Source: Pictodentalium vernedei
Lineage: Eukaryota > Mollusca > Scaphopoda > Dentaliida > Dentaliidae
Direction of reading: 5' to 3'
DNA: 64,000 nucleotides
Assembly (NCBI GenBank): GCA_031216915.1
Contig: CM062296.1
Span: 451,546,287-451,610,286 of the forward strand
A program made the translations under genes and the position numbers. The notes under the pieces were generated by a model, which saw only the letters and a program-made list of their open reading frames with translations, searched no databases and was not told the DNA's origin. Positions within the stretch are counted from its first letter, which is position 1; every line of letters begins with the position of its first letter. This document shows, in pieces, positions 20,983-31,589 of this stretch.

Positions 20983-21885
20983 GAAGGAAGATTTAGTTTA
21001 AACATTATTTATTCAATAATTGACATGTGTATACATTTCACAATAACATTTGACTAACAAAAAATGAACAACACTAGATACAAAAAGTATACACAAAACA
21101 AGAAAGCATATTGTTGTGTATTAGAGGGATTCGACAGAAAGCTAAAGCTTATGTGGGTCGTCTCCCTGTCAACGTATAACTTACTCCTGTAGGTGGTACA
21201 GATGAACGGAAGAGCCCAAACGTCGTTGCATGAAGGCCGATATCCTCCCTTCATTGTAAATTTACTACGTTAGTTGCTACGATTGGAGATCAAGCGGGTT
21301 AAGCGTCACATCAGAATAGATAGGGAGCAGAGGAAGGCGCCTCGACTGCCAGGCAACGACGTGTGGGATTGTTTAAACTTCAATGTGAAATGAAGGGAAA
21401 AACAGAAGAAAGAATAGACGCACTGATAGATCGAAAGAAGAGGAAAGGAACTAATATAATGCAATCAGCTTGAATACATGATACATAGAGATTATCACCA
21501 TTATGCGGATGCAAAGGAGCATGGAACCTCCACTGACAGCACACGACGAGTCGAGGACCAATCGCGATCTATCCCCAGAGGCCGGTACAAGACTCCGACG
21601 CATACTTTGCACATGCAACAGATGATAATGATGTATTTATCAGGCAATATCTTGGGAATAAGTCTGAGTTAATACAGACCAAGTACATGTTGAATGTATG
21701 TTAAGTAAAATTTACACACAAGAGAATCGTAAGTAGGCAACTTATTAACTTCTAGTTCATTTAGTAGCGAATTAGGTGAAGTAAACTTCAAGGCGCTAGA
21801 AGTTGGAAGGCGCGAGAGGGCATTCCACAACAGGTGTTAGACTTTCCCACTCGGAATGGGGTGGGAACGTAGTGTTTGGTTTCAA

Positions 21886-22066
21886 CTATTGGAATCGCTT
21901 GCTTGATAAAATGAAGTCATGTACAACTTCGAAAATAAGGCAGTTTTCATCGTTATTCAAGAATTCTGAGCCAAATAGAAGCGTGGGCGTATATGCTACA
22001 TATGGGAGTAGATTAATCGTATAATTACGAGCGTTTGAGAACAAAGGACAATGAAAGAAAAAGTGA
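21886..22066 (-). pseudogene. Shifted C-terminal tail of LINE B ORF2
   Basis: After the lesion near 22070 the frame resumes as HFFFHCPLFSNARNYTINLL and ends LSSKRFQ. Compared with copy 2, about 25 bp coding for the first two finger cysteines (LCQCGEEE region) are gone, so the C-terminal zinc finger is destroyed. Confidence 0.82.
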
Positions 22067-25000
22067 TCAGTAGGGACTGGGTGATAGGTGATTATCGAAA
22101 AGGTGGGAATTAAGACTGCTACAGTGCAACCGCAGCCTACAATGGTATATTTGAGCCCTGCGAGATTTTGCATTACTATAGAACCTTGGTGGTCTTTGGT
22201 TACCATTACTGAGAAACGTTTTAAAGTTAATCGATGACGAGTTCTCACGGATAGGTAACGGCAACTTATTCCACTGGTCCGTAACGCTGGGGATGAAAGA
22301 AGACTGATACAATTGCGTTCGGCAAAAAGGAACTCGGTGGTTTTCACTGGATCGAAGACTGCGTGATGAATTCGTCAAGGAGATAAGTGGTGGGACTTTG
22401 TTGGAAATGTATGGAGGTGACATGTGATGATACATTTTGAAGAACTGAATTAGTTTATGTTTGTGGCGTCTTTCTTGCAAGGATTCCCACCGGGTTTCCG
22501 AATATAACAACGATTTACTGACACTAACTGTTGCTCCGGTGATGATTCTTGCTGCTGCAATTTGTATTTTTTCGAGTTCCGCGACATTTGTCACAGAACA
22601 ATTATCCCAGACAGTGTCTGCGTATTCAAGAAGTGGCCTAATAAAGGCGAAATATATTTTTTCCAGGACACTGCGATCGAGGTTAAATTTATGTCTCCTC
22701 AACAAGTCTAGGCGAGACCAGGCTTTGGAGCAATTGTGGTCAATGTGATTGTTCCATGTACATGTATTATTTAGTATGAGTCCTAGGTGTTTATGGTCAG
22801 AAACTTCCGATACTTGCGAGCCACCTAAATACAAGGGTCGGTGAGAGTTAGGATTGCTTTTACGCGATATACACATACTTTCAGTTTTGTTGGGATTGAA
22901 CTCGACCAACCATGTTTTGGCCCAATGCTCGATTGTAGCCAAATCGTTATTAATTATGACCGCGGCTTGCTCTGGGTTTTCAATGATTAGATATAATGAC
23001 GTATCGTCAGCAAAGAGGCGAATACTGCTGAGTAAGTCGCTAGTTATATCGTTTATGTATATCAAGAACAGTAAAGGTCCAAGTATAGACCCCTGGTGTA
23101 CACCGGCATTGATTGGTCTCCATGACGACGACTCAGAGGCTATCACAACTCGCTGCGACCTATCCGAGAGATACGATTTTAGAAATAGAAGTAGTTCACC
23201 TGAAACGCCAATACTCTCCAGTTTGTGAATAAGACCAGCATGCCATACCTTATCAAACGCCTTACTGACATCACAGAAAACCACCCTAACTTCTTTGCCT
23301 TCATCAAGCGCACGACAGAATTCGTCATAAATGTCAGTCAGTTGGAGGACAGTTGAATCACTTGGTGTAAAACCTGACTGAAATTGACTGAGGATATTAT
23401 TTTCACTCAAAAACTGCCACAGGCGTTTGAAGACACATTTTTCAAATAATTTTCCAACACAGCTAATCAACGATATCGGGCGATAATTAGTGACTGAGTT
23501 TGAGGGCTGTTTTTTTAGAATTGGGAAGACATTTGCTTTTTTCCATAATGAAGGAAAGTACGAATTATTCAGTAAAATGTTGAATAAAATTGAGAGTGGT
23601 TCGCAGAGAGAGGATTTACATTCTTTTAGAAGACGCGGGCTTATTTGATCGGGACCAGATGCCTTGGACACCTTTATCGACTTCATTGCGGCGTATACTT
23701 CACTGCAATGTAGGGTAATACTATCAATACGCTGGGAAACATGGGATGGTGGATCTGGTAAGAAAGCATTCGAGTCGTTAACTGTCGAAATAGAACAGAA
23801 GTATTCATTGAACACTTCAGCTTTCTCAACACTTGAAGAATATATTTTGTTTAGATGAATCAGGGTGGGAATTCCTGTTGCATTACCGCTACCGATTAGT
23901 GTTTTTAGGGTCTTCCACCACAGAGATGCTGGTGTTTCATTGCTTCTCAATGTGGATTGGATTTTTGCAAGATGCTGAGCTTTGGCCTTCCTGATGGCCG
24001 ATACAACCTCATTCCTTTTAAGTTTATATTTGGCCCAGTCGTGTGGGAAATTGGTACGTTTAGCAATGCGATACAGACGTTTTCTCTGTCTCATTAGTAG
24101 TCTTATTTCATTATGCATCCATTTCGGTTGATCCATTCTGGAAGCAATAAATTTGTTGGGTATATGTTTGGATGCAGTATCGAGTATTTTGTCAGTGAAA
24201 TTTGTAACTATGGTATCGAGACATAAAGTATCGAGGATAGAATTCCAGTCGGTGTCAGAGAAAGCCTTGTTCAGCGCATTATAATTATCCTGAGAATAAA
24301 GCCATATCCTTCGCCTAAAAGAAGGTGGGTTTGATTTCAAAAATTCGACTTCGATTGAAATTGGGCAGTGATAGCGGGTCATGTCTGGAATAATTGGTTC
24401 GAGGACTTCACGTGATTTCACGTTGATTGTGTTACTTACAGCAAATAGATCTAGCAATGAAGCAGATGTTTCAGTAAAACAAGTTGGTTCACTCACAAGT
24501 TGTCTGAGGTTAAAGTAATTGATTATTTCAGAAAGGCTACTTCTTGAAGAAACCATTTGGTTGTCGTTGAAATCACCCGTGATAATTAAGTCACCAACTG
24601 ACGTGTCTCTAGCTTTTTCGACGGATGCTGATATGACATCCCATGTATCTGGAGGACTGTTGGGTGGACGGTAGAATACTCCTAATAATAACGATCTACT
24701 CCGTTTTGTAAATACTTCAGCCCAAATACACTCCGTATTCGGTGTATCAAGATCCGATCTGTGTCGAAACGAAATACCCTCTTTAATGTAAATGGCAACC
24801 CCACCTCCCCTTGAAGAGCGATCGAATCGCAATGGTTCATGGAACCCATGGAGTTGGACATCGGATGAGGTGTCATTGTTATGAAGCCATGTCTCACTCA
24901 AGGCCACAATATCAAATGGTGCAAATTCACATTGTACAATATCCAGTTTAGGTTTGAGGCTTTGAATGTTGAGATGAACAATTTTTAGAGTATTCTGATT

Positions 25001-25453
25001 GTGATCTGAATTAAGAGAATTTGGACCAGGGTTACTTTCAATGTCACCGGACAATAATAAGCTTATGGTCAGAAAGAAGAAAAACGACGATAATAGGAAA
25101 GAAGTAGTTGCTACTTTTAATAATGACAAAGCCTTCGAAGCATTCAAAGAACTGTAGCGATGTGGAATTAGTTCAGTAGAATTTACAGAGTGGGGGTCAA
25201 TAAGCACATTGGATTGCCCAATGAACAGAGCAAACATGACAGTGAAGCTTTCATGTAGATCGACACCACTGAGACGCAAGAACAAGTAAATTAAGATGCA
25301 TGTAGATCTATCTTTCGCCAGGCAGTGCCTTAAGCTGCTAGAATAAACTGCATGTTTATAATTCCCTATCCGGGCACGGTATAGTTCAAGTGAGCACATG
25401 GGATATAATTGTAATATCGGATGCAAAATGTATTCAAGCTGGCATAAAAACAA
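22067..25453 (-). CDS. LINE B ORF2: 2A-like leader, APE endonuclease, RT
   Basis: The 1128-codon ORF starts at the ATG at 25453. Residues 110-135 are hydrophobic and precede a 2A-like GDIESNPGP (136-144), where ribosome skipping would release the leader from the polyprotein. Endonuclease: N162, E187 (ALSETW), GDFN at 293-296, then RYHCP (361-364) where SDH is usual. RT: DVSKAFDKVW (D728), HQGSILGPLL, and FADD at 814-817. The C-terminal domain continues to SPSPY, where a small deletion shifts frame; the true C-terminus continues to 21886 in another frame. Otherwise the ORF is intact, suggesting recent insertion. Confidence 0.9.
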   Translation of the reverse strand: MFLCQLEYILHPILQLYPMCSLELYRARIGNYKHAVYSSSLRHCLAKDRSTCILIYLFLRLSGVDLHESFTVMFALFIGQSNVLIDPHSVNSTELIPHRYSSLNASKALSLLKVATTSFLLSSFFFFLTISLLLSGDIESNPGPNSLNSDHNQNTLKIVHLNIQSLKPKLDIVQCEFAPFDIVALSETWLHNNDTSSDVQLHGFHEPLRFDRSSRGGGVAIYIKEGISFRHRSDLDTPNTECIWAEVFTKRSRSLLLGVFYRPPNSPPDTWDVISASVEKARDTSVGDLIITGDFNDNQMVSSRSSLSEIINYFNLRQLVSEPTCFTETSASLLDLFAVSNTINVKSREVLEPIIPDMTRYHCPISIEVEFLKSNPPSFRRRIWLYSQDNYNALNKAFSDTDWNSILDTLCLDTIVTNFTDKILDTASKHIPNKFIASRMDQPKWMHNEIRLLMRQRKRLYRIAKRTNFPHDWAKYKLKRNEVVSAIRKAKAQHLAKIQSTLRSNETPASLWWKTLKTLIGSGNATGIPTLIHLNKIYSSSVEKAEVFNEYFCSISTVNDSNAFLPDPPSHVSQRIDSITLHCSEVYAAMKSIKVSKASGPDQISPRLLKECKSSLCEPLSILFNILLNNSYFPSLWKKANVFPILKKQPSNSVTNYRPISLISCVGKLFEKCVFKRLWQFLSENNILSQFQSGFTPSDSTVLQLTDIYDEFCRALDEGKEVRVVFCDVSKAFDKVWHAGLIHKLESIGVSGELLLFLKSYLSDRSQRVVIASESSSWRPINAGVHQGSILGPLLFLIYINDITSDLLSSIRLFADDTSLYLIIENPEQAAVIINNDLATIEHWAKTWLVEFNPNKTESMCISRKSNPNSHRPLYLGGSQVSEVSDHKHLGLILNNTCTWNNHIDHNCSKAWSRLDLLRRHKFNLDRSVLEKIYFAFIRPLLEYADTVWDNCSVTNVAELEKIQIAAARIITGATVSVSKSLLYSETRWESLQERRHKHKLIQFFKMYHHMSPPYISNKVPPLISLTNSSRSLRSSENHRVPFCRTQLYQSSFIPSVTDQWNKLPLPIRENSSSINFKTFLSNGNQRPPRFYSNAKSRRAQIYHCRLRLHCSSLNSHLFDNHLSPSPY
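25022..25048 (-). other. 2A-like ribosome-skipping motif in LINE B
   Basis: Encodes GDIESNPGP, fitting the D-(V/I)-E-x-N-P-G-P consensus. The Gly-Pro junction lies at 25025/25024 on the minus strand. A hydrophobic LLSSFFFFLTISLLL lies immediately upstream, as in known N-terminal 2A signals of non-LTR elements. Confidence 0.85.
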
Positions 25454-25684
25454 ATGATAGAGTCTAGAGTAAAGAGTGTTGAAGTTTCAGACGTGACAGA
25501 AAAAGATGCAAGAGACACTAGAAGGAAGATTTATACAGCTCAGTCCGACAGAACGGAACACGGGGGTTTTGAACTGATCGAAGACTTAGTGAAGGGTTGG
25601 TCGAGGAAGAACGTGGCGGGATTTTACTGGAGATGTGCGAAGGAACCATACGGTGGTACATTTTAAAGAACTGGAGTACATGTT

Positions 25685-26087
25685 GATTCTGTACAGTATA
25701 CAACATACATACATAGATACACACTCGGATGTCTGCGTTGACAGGTCTTCATACTATTTAAGATCCCAGAGGATACATCATTCCGTAGTATACTTTTCAA
25801 TTTTCCTTTTATCTAATCATCTGTGGCACGTGAATCGAAGCCCATCCAGACCCACCCTATCCCTCGGAGCTCACAGAGCTCCGAAGGACAGGGTATAACG
25901 GGATAGGTTTCGAATCCAGTATCAACGTATACATAATTCATATTTCACGTATGCATATATATATACATCCCCACCCACACACCCACCCCATTAGTTCGTA
26001 AGTTTGTAAATATATTGGATAGCCATGAGTATAATTTTGTCGGTGGTTGTTAATGATTTCAGGTAAGTGCATCTGGAATCAGGGCAT
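25685..26087. other. No gene; short palindrome
   Basis: Contains CTCGGAGCTCACAGAGCTCCGAAG (about 25862-25886), a small hairpin. Otherwise unassigned. Confidence 0.4.
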
Positions 26088-26091
26088 TTAA

Positions 26092-26322
26092 CCCTCTACC
26101 CAACACGGACACATGCACAATATCTTGAATGACTATGTATTTTTCAATTCCTGCCTCAGAAGTACAGCCGATGACCCATGATTGGAACGAGCCTGACGAG
26201 CGCGCTCCTATGATAGGCCACAGGCCATATTCCGGAGGCAAAAACCGAAAACACAACACAATTTGACAGGAGATTTTCATGAGAATGGCTTGTTGGCCCT
26301 GACAGTTACTTAGAGCAAAGGG
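26092..26322. mobile_element. Foldback element FB-4, decayed
   Basis: Starts CCCTCTACCCAACACGGAC after TTAA (26088-26091) and ends CAAAGGG before TCAA (a mutated TTAA). The core GATGACCCATGATTGGAACG and its inverse are still paired. The oldest-looking FB copy along with FB-8. Confidence 0.72.
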
Positions 26323-26326
26323 TCAA

Positions 26327-26654
26327 CTTATAACACCGCGCCAATGCACTGGACCTCCTACGCTAGTTATCTAATACCTCATCTCCAAGGTTGGCCAATC
26401 GTTATAAATATTGCACTTTTCATAACAAATGTTTAGCAGGCAGTACCACGCTGGTACGGGTGTCAGCGGGACCTGCTCCCACAGCTGACTACAGATTACC
26501 AATAGATATACACCGACCTATACACCGACCTACAATCGAGGTAGGTTAACAATGTTATACTGTAAAAACAAATTAGGCTTCAAAGTTATTAGTATTTAAA
26601 CTCAATCCGCCGGTGATGAAACATAAGTTCTCTTGTTTTGATACGGACTATAAA
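26327..26654. other. No feature recognised
   Basis: Includes a minor direct repeat, ACACCGACCTA (about 26512-26535). Nothing else is seen. Confidence 0.4.
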
Positions 26655-26865
26655 ATACGCCCAGTAATTAAAACGGGGTATTCCCATCTACCCGGCAGGT
26701 ATTGTTTCGAGTACCGGTGTAATAATACGGTACATCATTGAGATGCCGACTATAGTTTGTTTCTTATTTTGATGCAGATTTTGGCGTTAATTTGTTCCGC
26801 ACATCTGTTACCTACAGGTTGCCGGGTAGATGGAAATAACTCGCTCGTCGTATTTTAACCCTTCA
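26655..26865. mobile_element. Inverted-terminal element, family I
   Basis: Terminal inverted pair TATTCCCATCTACCCGGCAGGT (about 26679) and GGTTGCCGGGTAGATGGAAATA (about 26817). The interior GAGATGCCGACTATAG is shared with 19210. Related termini occur at 31640-31690. A MITE-like non-coding element. Confidence 0.7.
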
Positions 26866-27538
26866 CTCATTTTTAATATTTATTTTTAACACTAAAAACA
26901 ATTGTTTTTTAGTGTTGATAATAGATATTATAAATGACTGAAAATGTAAAATTCTGATAATACGATAGTCGACACAAATCATAGGTGCTCAACAACATAA
27001 ACAGCAAAATAATGTAACCCTTACCATTTAAGCTGTCAACTCAGTAGTCAGTACTGTGAGAGACAGATATTGCATGAGTCCAATTTCTCCTTCACGGAAA
27101 ACACGTTTAAAATGTTCAAGGAAATTGTCCACTTTCCTGTCCTTTTTCTTCCTTGGTATGAGTCGGCCACCTGAACTCTATTGGATAATAGCAGTTTCCT
27201 GGTAAGCTTCCTCCTTTTTAATAAAGTCATTCATCTTGAAAATATTCGGATGGGAACCTGAGATTAACAGTTGAAACTTTCGATGCCACCCCTCCCTCTA
27301 CGTGGATGGTTGTACGTGGACCGACGGTATCACCGTGATTCCACATGCAGCGGCCATGATCTCCTTCTACCCAGTAAGTTGTCACATAGTCCGTAAGTTG
27401 TTCAACATTGGCACTAATTGGAGCATCATCCAGTCTATGGAACCAGGCATAAGAATAAGCTACAATTAGTATATAGTGGTCAAAAGCAAGTGAGGGGGCA
27501 CACTCACTCACACACCCTCACACTCATACATACACACT
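26866..27538. other. No gene recognised
   Basis: Two antisense ORFs of 60 and 94 codons (27048-27230 and 27227-27511) have no recognisable motif. They are not called. Confidence 0.35.
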
Positions 27539-27660
27539 CGGTGACAAATAATGACAAACATGTCCCCACAAAATCGGGAAGACAAAACCCAACCCATTGT
27601 TTGAAATCACACACCCAGCCCCCCCCCCCCCCCACACACACACACATATATATAGGGGGT
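27539..27660. repeat. Dispersed 60 bp repeat copy 2 plus C/CA tract
   Basis: 27539-27600 matches 8609-8670 (GTCCCCACAAAATCGGGAAGAC). It is followed by a C-run and a (CA)n/(TA)n tract to about 27652. Confidence 0.7.
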
Positions 27661-28399
27661 GAGAGGGTGTTTTTCAATTCAGGCATCTTCTACTAGCGAC
27701 AATGAGCAGTTATCTATTTCTTTTCCTTATACACATATATTATACCATGTACACAATATGGTTTTCAGACTTATTTGATATTTGTTCTTATCGACGTTAT
27801 GGGCTTTGAGTCATGCTTAAATGTCTTTGTAAGCTGTCTTGTTGTTCATTGTGTTGGCGATGGCGCCACAATCTTTCTGGCAACAGCGCCAACGAATACG
27901 TTGATTTCTACGCGACTTAGTGCTGAATTTGCAATTATCAAATAACAAATATTGTCCTCCTCGTCCGTTTGAATATAGTGAACATTTACGCGTGCGTTAG
28001 CCATTGTGAAAATGAATGTGGTGGGGTGATGCATGAATGAATGAAAAGTTGGAGTGTGTAAACTGTGGGAAACTATACCTATTGCTGAACACGATATCAG
28101 ATCACTCACTTCATTTGCGAGGAGCTACTCCGTGATAACAGATCAGGTGTGGGTTTTGAAAACACAGGTGGTTGTGAGAATGAAGGGTTACGCCTAAAAC
28201 AACATATCTAAGGAATATTCTTTAGTCACACGGAAATTTGCTAACTCGCTTACAATAACACTGTCGGGAAAGTGGGAATGAAATAAATTACATTGTGATA
28301 AAGATGATATCTGCGACTTGCTAATTAGTTACCTAAGGTGACCAATAAAAACAAGGCACAGAGCCATCAGCAACCAAAGCCCTTTCAGGATGCTCGTGG
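27661..28399. other. No gene recognised
   Basis: Unassigned sequence upstream of LINE D. Part may be a decayed LINE D 5' region. Confidence 0.35.
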
Positions 28400-28758
28400 G
28401 TGAGATTAATACCCAAAGCCACGGGCAACCATACTTGGAAGATTAAAGTAAACAGCCCTAAAAGTGCAACAAAATTACATCTGATAAGCAAAGGAGTTAT
28501 TATCAACGGCAAAAATACGAAACCGAGGAATATCGTGTTCTTCCGCAACCCGTTCAGTGTCAGAAATTTGGGTACTTGTCACACAAATGCAACCTGTAAC
28601 AACGATGTATGAAATGCGACGACAAACACATCGCAAAGGCATGCAGTGCCACAACTCTGAAATGCCCCAATTGCGGGGTTCAGCACCCCAGCAACTACTG
28701 GGGGTGTAGGCACTTCAAAAAATTAAAACAAACATCCAGCTCAAAGCTCAAAATGTAA
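28400..28758 (+). pseudogene. LINE D ORF1, gag-like zinc knuckles
   Basis: The frame ending at the TAA near 28758 reads YETEEYRVLPQPVQCQKFGY, then KCDDKHIAKAC and LKCPNCGVQHPSNYWGC. This is the gag-like ORF1 of Jockey-clade LINEs: a basic RNA-binding region followed by CCHC-type knuckles. A stop interrupts the knuckle region (NL*QRC) and the upstream part is shifted, so it is inactive. The normal role is RNA binding in the retrotransposition RNP. Confidence 0.72.
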
Positions 28759-28976
28759 GTAATGTCGAGAACTCATCCTCCCCTTATTCCACGTGTATCC
28801 TAATGGCTGGCTCTATTTTCAGCATAATGAGGAAACACATGGACACCAGTCTTTCGGAAGTATGCAAAGAGATTTGTCCAAGATAACAACTCAGTTTTCA
28901 ATGAACCGAACTTTGACCAAAGGCATGAAGACGGGGCGGCGATGAATTAATCGAACCAATAAGCGTAGAAGAGGTC

Positions 28977-30370
28977 ATGGGTATAATCAGAAAATGCAAG
29001 TCATCTTCGTCCCCAGGAGAAGACGAAGTCTCTTACAAAAAAACGAAACAGTGCCCCAACATATTCTACTGTAGACTTACCCAATTCCTAAACTGCTGTC
29101 TCTCCTGTGGGTACTTCCTAAAAGGCTGGAAAGTGGCGACAGGAGTCATGATACCTAAACCCGACAAAAACCTTACCAACCCTTCTAACTATCGCCCAAT
29201 TTGCTTGCTTAGCTGTGTTGGAAAAATATTCGAGCGGATTCTCACCACGAGACTTCGCAGCTATCTCGAATCAATCAACTTTTTCAACAAATGGCAAAGA
29301 GCTTATAGGAGTCAGAAAGAGGGACACGAACACGTATATAGACTGGTCGATTATATGAAAACAGCATTTAGTCAAAACGAAATCGGAACAGTGCTTTTCC
29401 TGGATGTAGGAAAAGCGTTCGACTCGGTACGGCACAATGGCATGGGATATTAACTAGCAAAAATAGGATTACCCCCTATAATTCCGAGGATCATATCATC
29501 ATTTCTAACTGACCGAAAAATCAAGGTGAGGGTTAACCGCGAGGTGTCAGAGGAAGTAATACGCGAAGCGGAAACACCATAAGGGTCGATTCTAAACCCA
29601 CTTCTTTTCATTATATATGTGAATGACATAGAAAAAGAAGGGAAAAACTGTGCTGCACTATCGCAGTTCTCAGAAGATAATGGCATGTGGGCGGCCAGCA
29701 AATTAAAAATCGTCTGCAGGATACCATTCGCGATCTTGAGAGCTGGTGCGCCCATGGCGCATCAAAGTCAATGCCGCCAAAACTCAAAAAGTTACGTTCT
29801 TCCAGAAGCAAAGAAAAAAAAACAGTCCCCAGTATCGATCTCCAGTTATACGATCACCAATTAGAAGCAAGCAAAGAGGCCAATTTTTTGGGATTTATAC
29901 TAGATAGCAACCTCAGTCTAAACAGTCACGTAAACTCCATTACGGCTAGAGCTACTAAACAAATCAATTTTCTGAAGATGGTCAGAGGTAAAAATTGGGG
30001 AGCAAACAAAGATGTACTTGTCAAGCTTTACAAGTCATTTATACACCCGTACTAGAATATCGTCCCCTGAGTTCCAATGTGTTCTATGTGCCTACTGGCA
30101 ACTAGAACACATTGGAACTCAGGGGACGATATGGTGCCATAATAACAAGTGACCTGAGTAAAATCAACATTCAGAAGCTACAGGGGGTTCAAAATTATGC
30201 TCTGCACACCGAAATGGACACCGATAAAGGAACTTCACGAGCTAGCAAAAATAGAAACTATTTATACACGATTAAAAGACCTACACACAAACCCCTCAAC
30301 AGACTCCAGTATAGTGAATTAATGGTTGAGCTGAACGAACACCGACCCCATAACAGAAAAACAAAATAAG
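28977..30370 (+). pseudogene. LINE D ORF2 reverse transcriptase, Jockey-like
   Basis: NYRPICLLSCVGKIFERIL, the SQKEGHEHVYRLVDYMK stretch and FLDVGKAFDSVRHNG identify a Jockey-type RT. Stops and shifts break it at 29453 and 29580 (ETP*GSILNPLLFIIYVNDI). The YADD region is replaced by a degraded SEDNG. FLGFILDSNLSLNSHVNSI continues to SFIHPY, then a 76 bp palindrome interrupts the frame at 30056-30131. The endonuclease is missing or decayed upstream. Confidence 0.82.
30056..30131. repeat. Palindrome inside LINE D RT
   Basis: ATATCGTCCCCTGAGTTCCA and its continuation are perfectly inverted (29 bp arms) around an 18 bp spacer. Relative to the RT frame this is an inverted duplication of coding sequence, not an ancestral feature. 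Confidence 0.9.
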
Positions 30371-30735
30371 TTTTCAGAAAATAAAAATTATACAATATAC
30401 TTAAATTGCGTGGAGTTAGTGAGGATTGCATCGCTACTCATTGGGAAATTTAGGATTGAGACTGTGAGGACTGCCTCGCAACTCTGCTGAAGCGCGATTG
30501 AAATGCGCTTAATAAGACCTCTATAACAAACCCCAAGGACTCCAGGATAGTGAATCAATGGTAGAATTGAACGAACACCGAACACTAACAGAAAAACAAA
30601 ATAAGTCACAGTAATTTAAATTACTCAATAGAATTAAACTACGCGGAGTCAGTGAGGATTGCCTCGCTGCTCATTGAGAACTTTAGGGTTGAGTCTGTGA
30701 GGATTGCCTCGCAACTCTGCGTGTGGGGAGTGCGC
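30295..30735 (+). repeat. Tandem duplication of LINE D 3' end
   Basis: A roughly 236 bp unit starting ACTCCAG.ATAGTGAAT.AAT occurs twice (30302 and 30538). It spans the last codons (ELNEHRPHNRKTK and stop) and 3' UTR with GTGAGGATTGC.TCGC. The LINE D 3' end is near 30800. Confidence 0.85.
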
Positions 30736-30806
30736 TTCGAAGAAACCCACCCCTCACCTTATCCATAGCAACAATCACACAACATTACAATATACAATAG
30801 CGGATA

Positions 30807-30960
30807 CCTATCTTTCTCTCTACCTATAACTTTTCTAATTGAACATTCTCAAATTTTCTTGCAACCCCCTTATCAAGAAGACGCTTGGAAATATTAGACG
30901 AAGCGTAGGAGGAATTGCTACAACCCACCTTTCTGTTAACATACAAAGGAAACCACCAAA
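30807..30960 (+). mobile_element. LINE A 5' UTR fragment
   Basis: TCTCTCTACCTATAACTTTTC through TTTCTGTTAACATAC is the sense-strand match of the LINE A 5' end at 18860-19000. It is not followed by ORF1, so it is a fragment. Confidence 0.8.
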
Positions 30961-31050
30961 CACTGGGCAAGGATTGAAACAAGCTTGCTTGGCTGGGACG
31001 AGTGTACATTTTAAATAAATAAATATTTGAATAAAGATTTTTAAGGGCTT

Positions 31051-31063
31051 TCGTGTGTGTGTC

Positions 31064-31101
<38 letters not shown>

Positions 31102-31133
31102 TTTGTTTTGTTTTTTTTTTTTGTTTTGTTTTT
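31051..31133. repeat. (GT)n and T-rich tract
   Basis: A GT-dinucleotide run followed by TTTTG/T-rich sequence. Confidence 0.95.
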
Positions 31134-31589
31134 ATTTTCCCACCAATCACCTCGTCATCTGTTCTCCCTGAAGGCAGACCAGATGGCCAAAGCTCAGCAT
31201 CCATTCTCCCTAAAAGCTGATGGCTGACTCCCAGCTTCAAAAACACATATTGGTGGATTTTTCCTTTTTGTATGGATAAAATGCTGGGGCTGCTCCCAAA
31301 CTAGCGACTTTTGGGGTTTCTTTTTCTGTTTTTTTTTCTAAAACAAGCAACAAACCGCGGTTTCAGTATTACCATAAATATGCCTACATCTCTAAGCAAA
31401 CACAGAGCAGAATTCTTGTAATTATGCACAATTCCTAGTCATCGTCCAGTTCAAGGTTTTCGGACATCTATACTCATTACCCTACTGCCAGTGCGCACAC
31501 TCAAACCAAATAAGATTATTGGTTCCCGCTTCCGACTCTCGTGAATTCGTAAGCAAATAAAGTTATTCGGGTCGCAAGGGATTTAAATC

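Larger units (their letters stand above)
20996..25520 (-). mobile_element. LINE B copy 1, full length (4.5 kb)
   Basis: Bracketed by a perfect 13 bp TSD, GAAGGAAGATTTA (20983-20995 and 25521-25533). It has a short 5' leader (about 67 bp), one long ORF, a 3' UTR of about 0.9 kb and the terminus AATAATGTTTAAAC. It inserted into LINE B copy 2. The architecture, with a single ORF and a YHC/FADD-type endonuclease-RT, points to the CR1/L2-like group of APE LINEs, though the clade is not proven here. Confidence 0.92.
19957..25673 (-). mobile_element. LINE B copy 2 (older, truncated host copy)
   Basis: A 5'-truncated LINE B in two pieces, 25534-25673 and 19957-20995, separated by the younger copy 1. 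The outer TSD is GAGTACATGTT (19946-19956 and 25674-25684). The 3' terminus ATAAATACTGTTTAAAC is shared with the other LINE B copies. It begins inside the C-terminal coding region. Confidence 0.85.

Noticed and set aside
22461-23228. Plus-strand ORFs of 95 and 124 codons
   Set aside because: Shadows of the antisense LINE B coding region.
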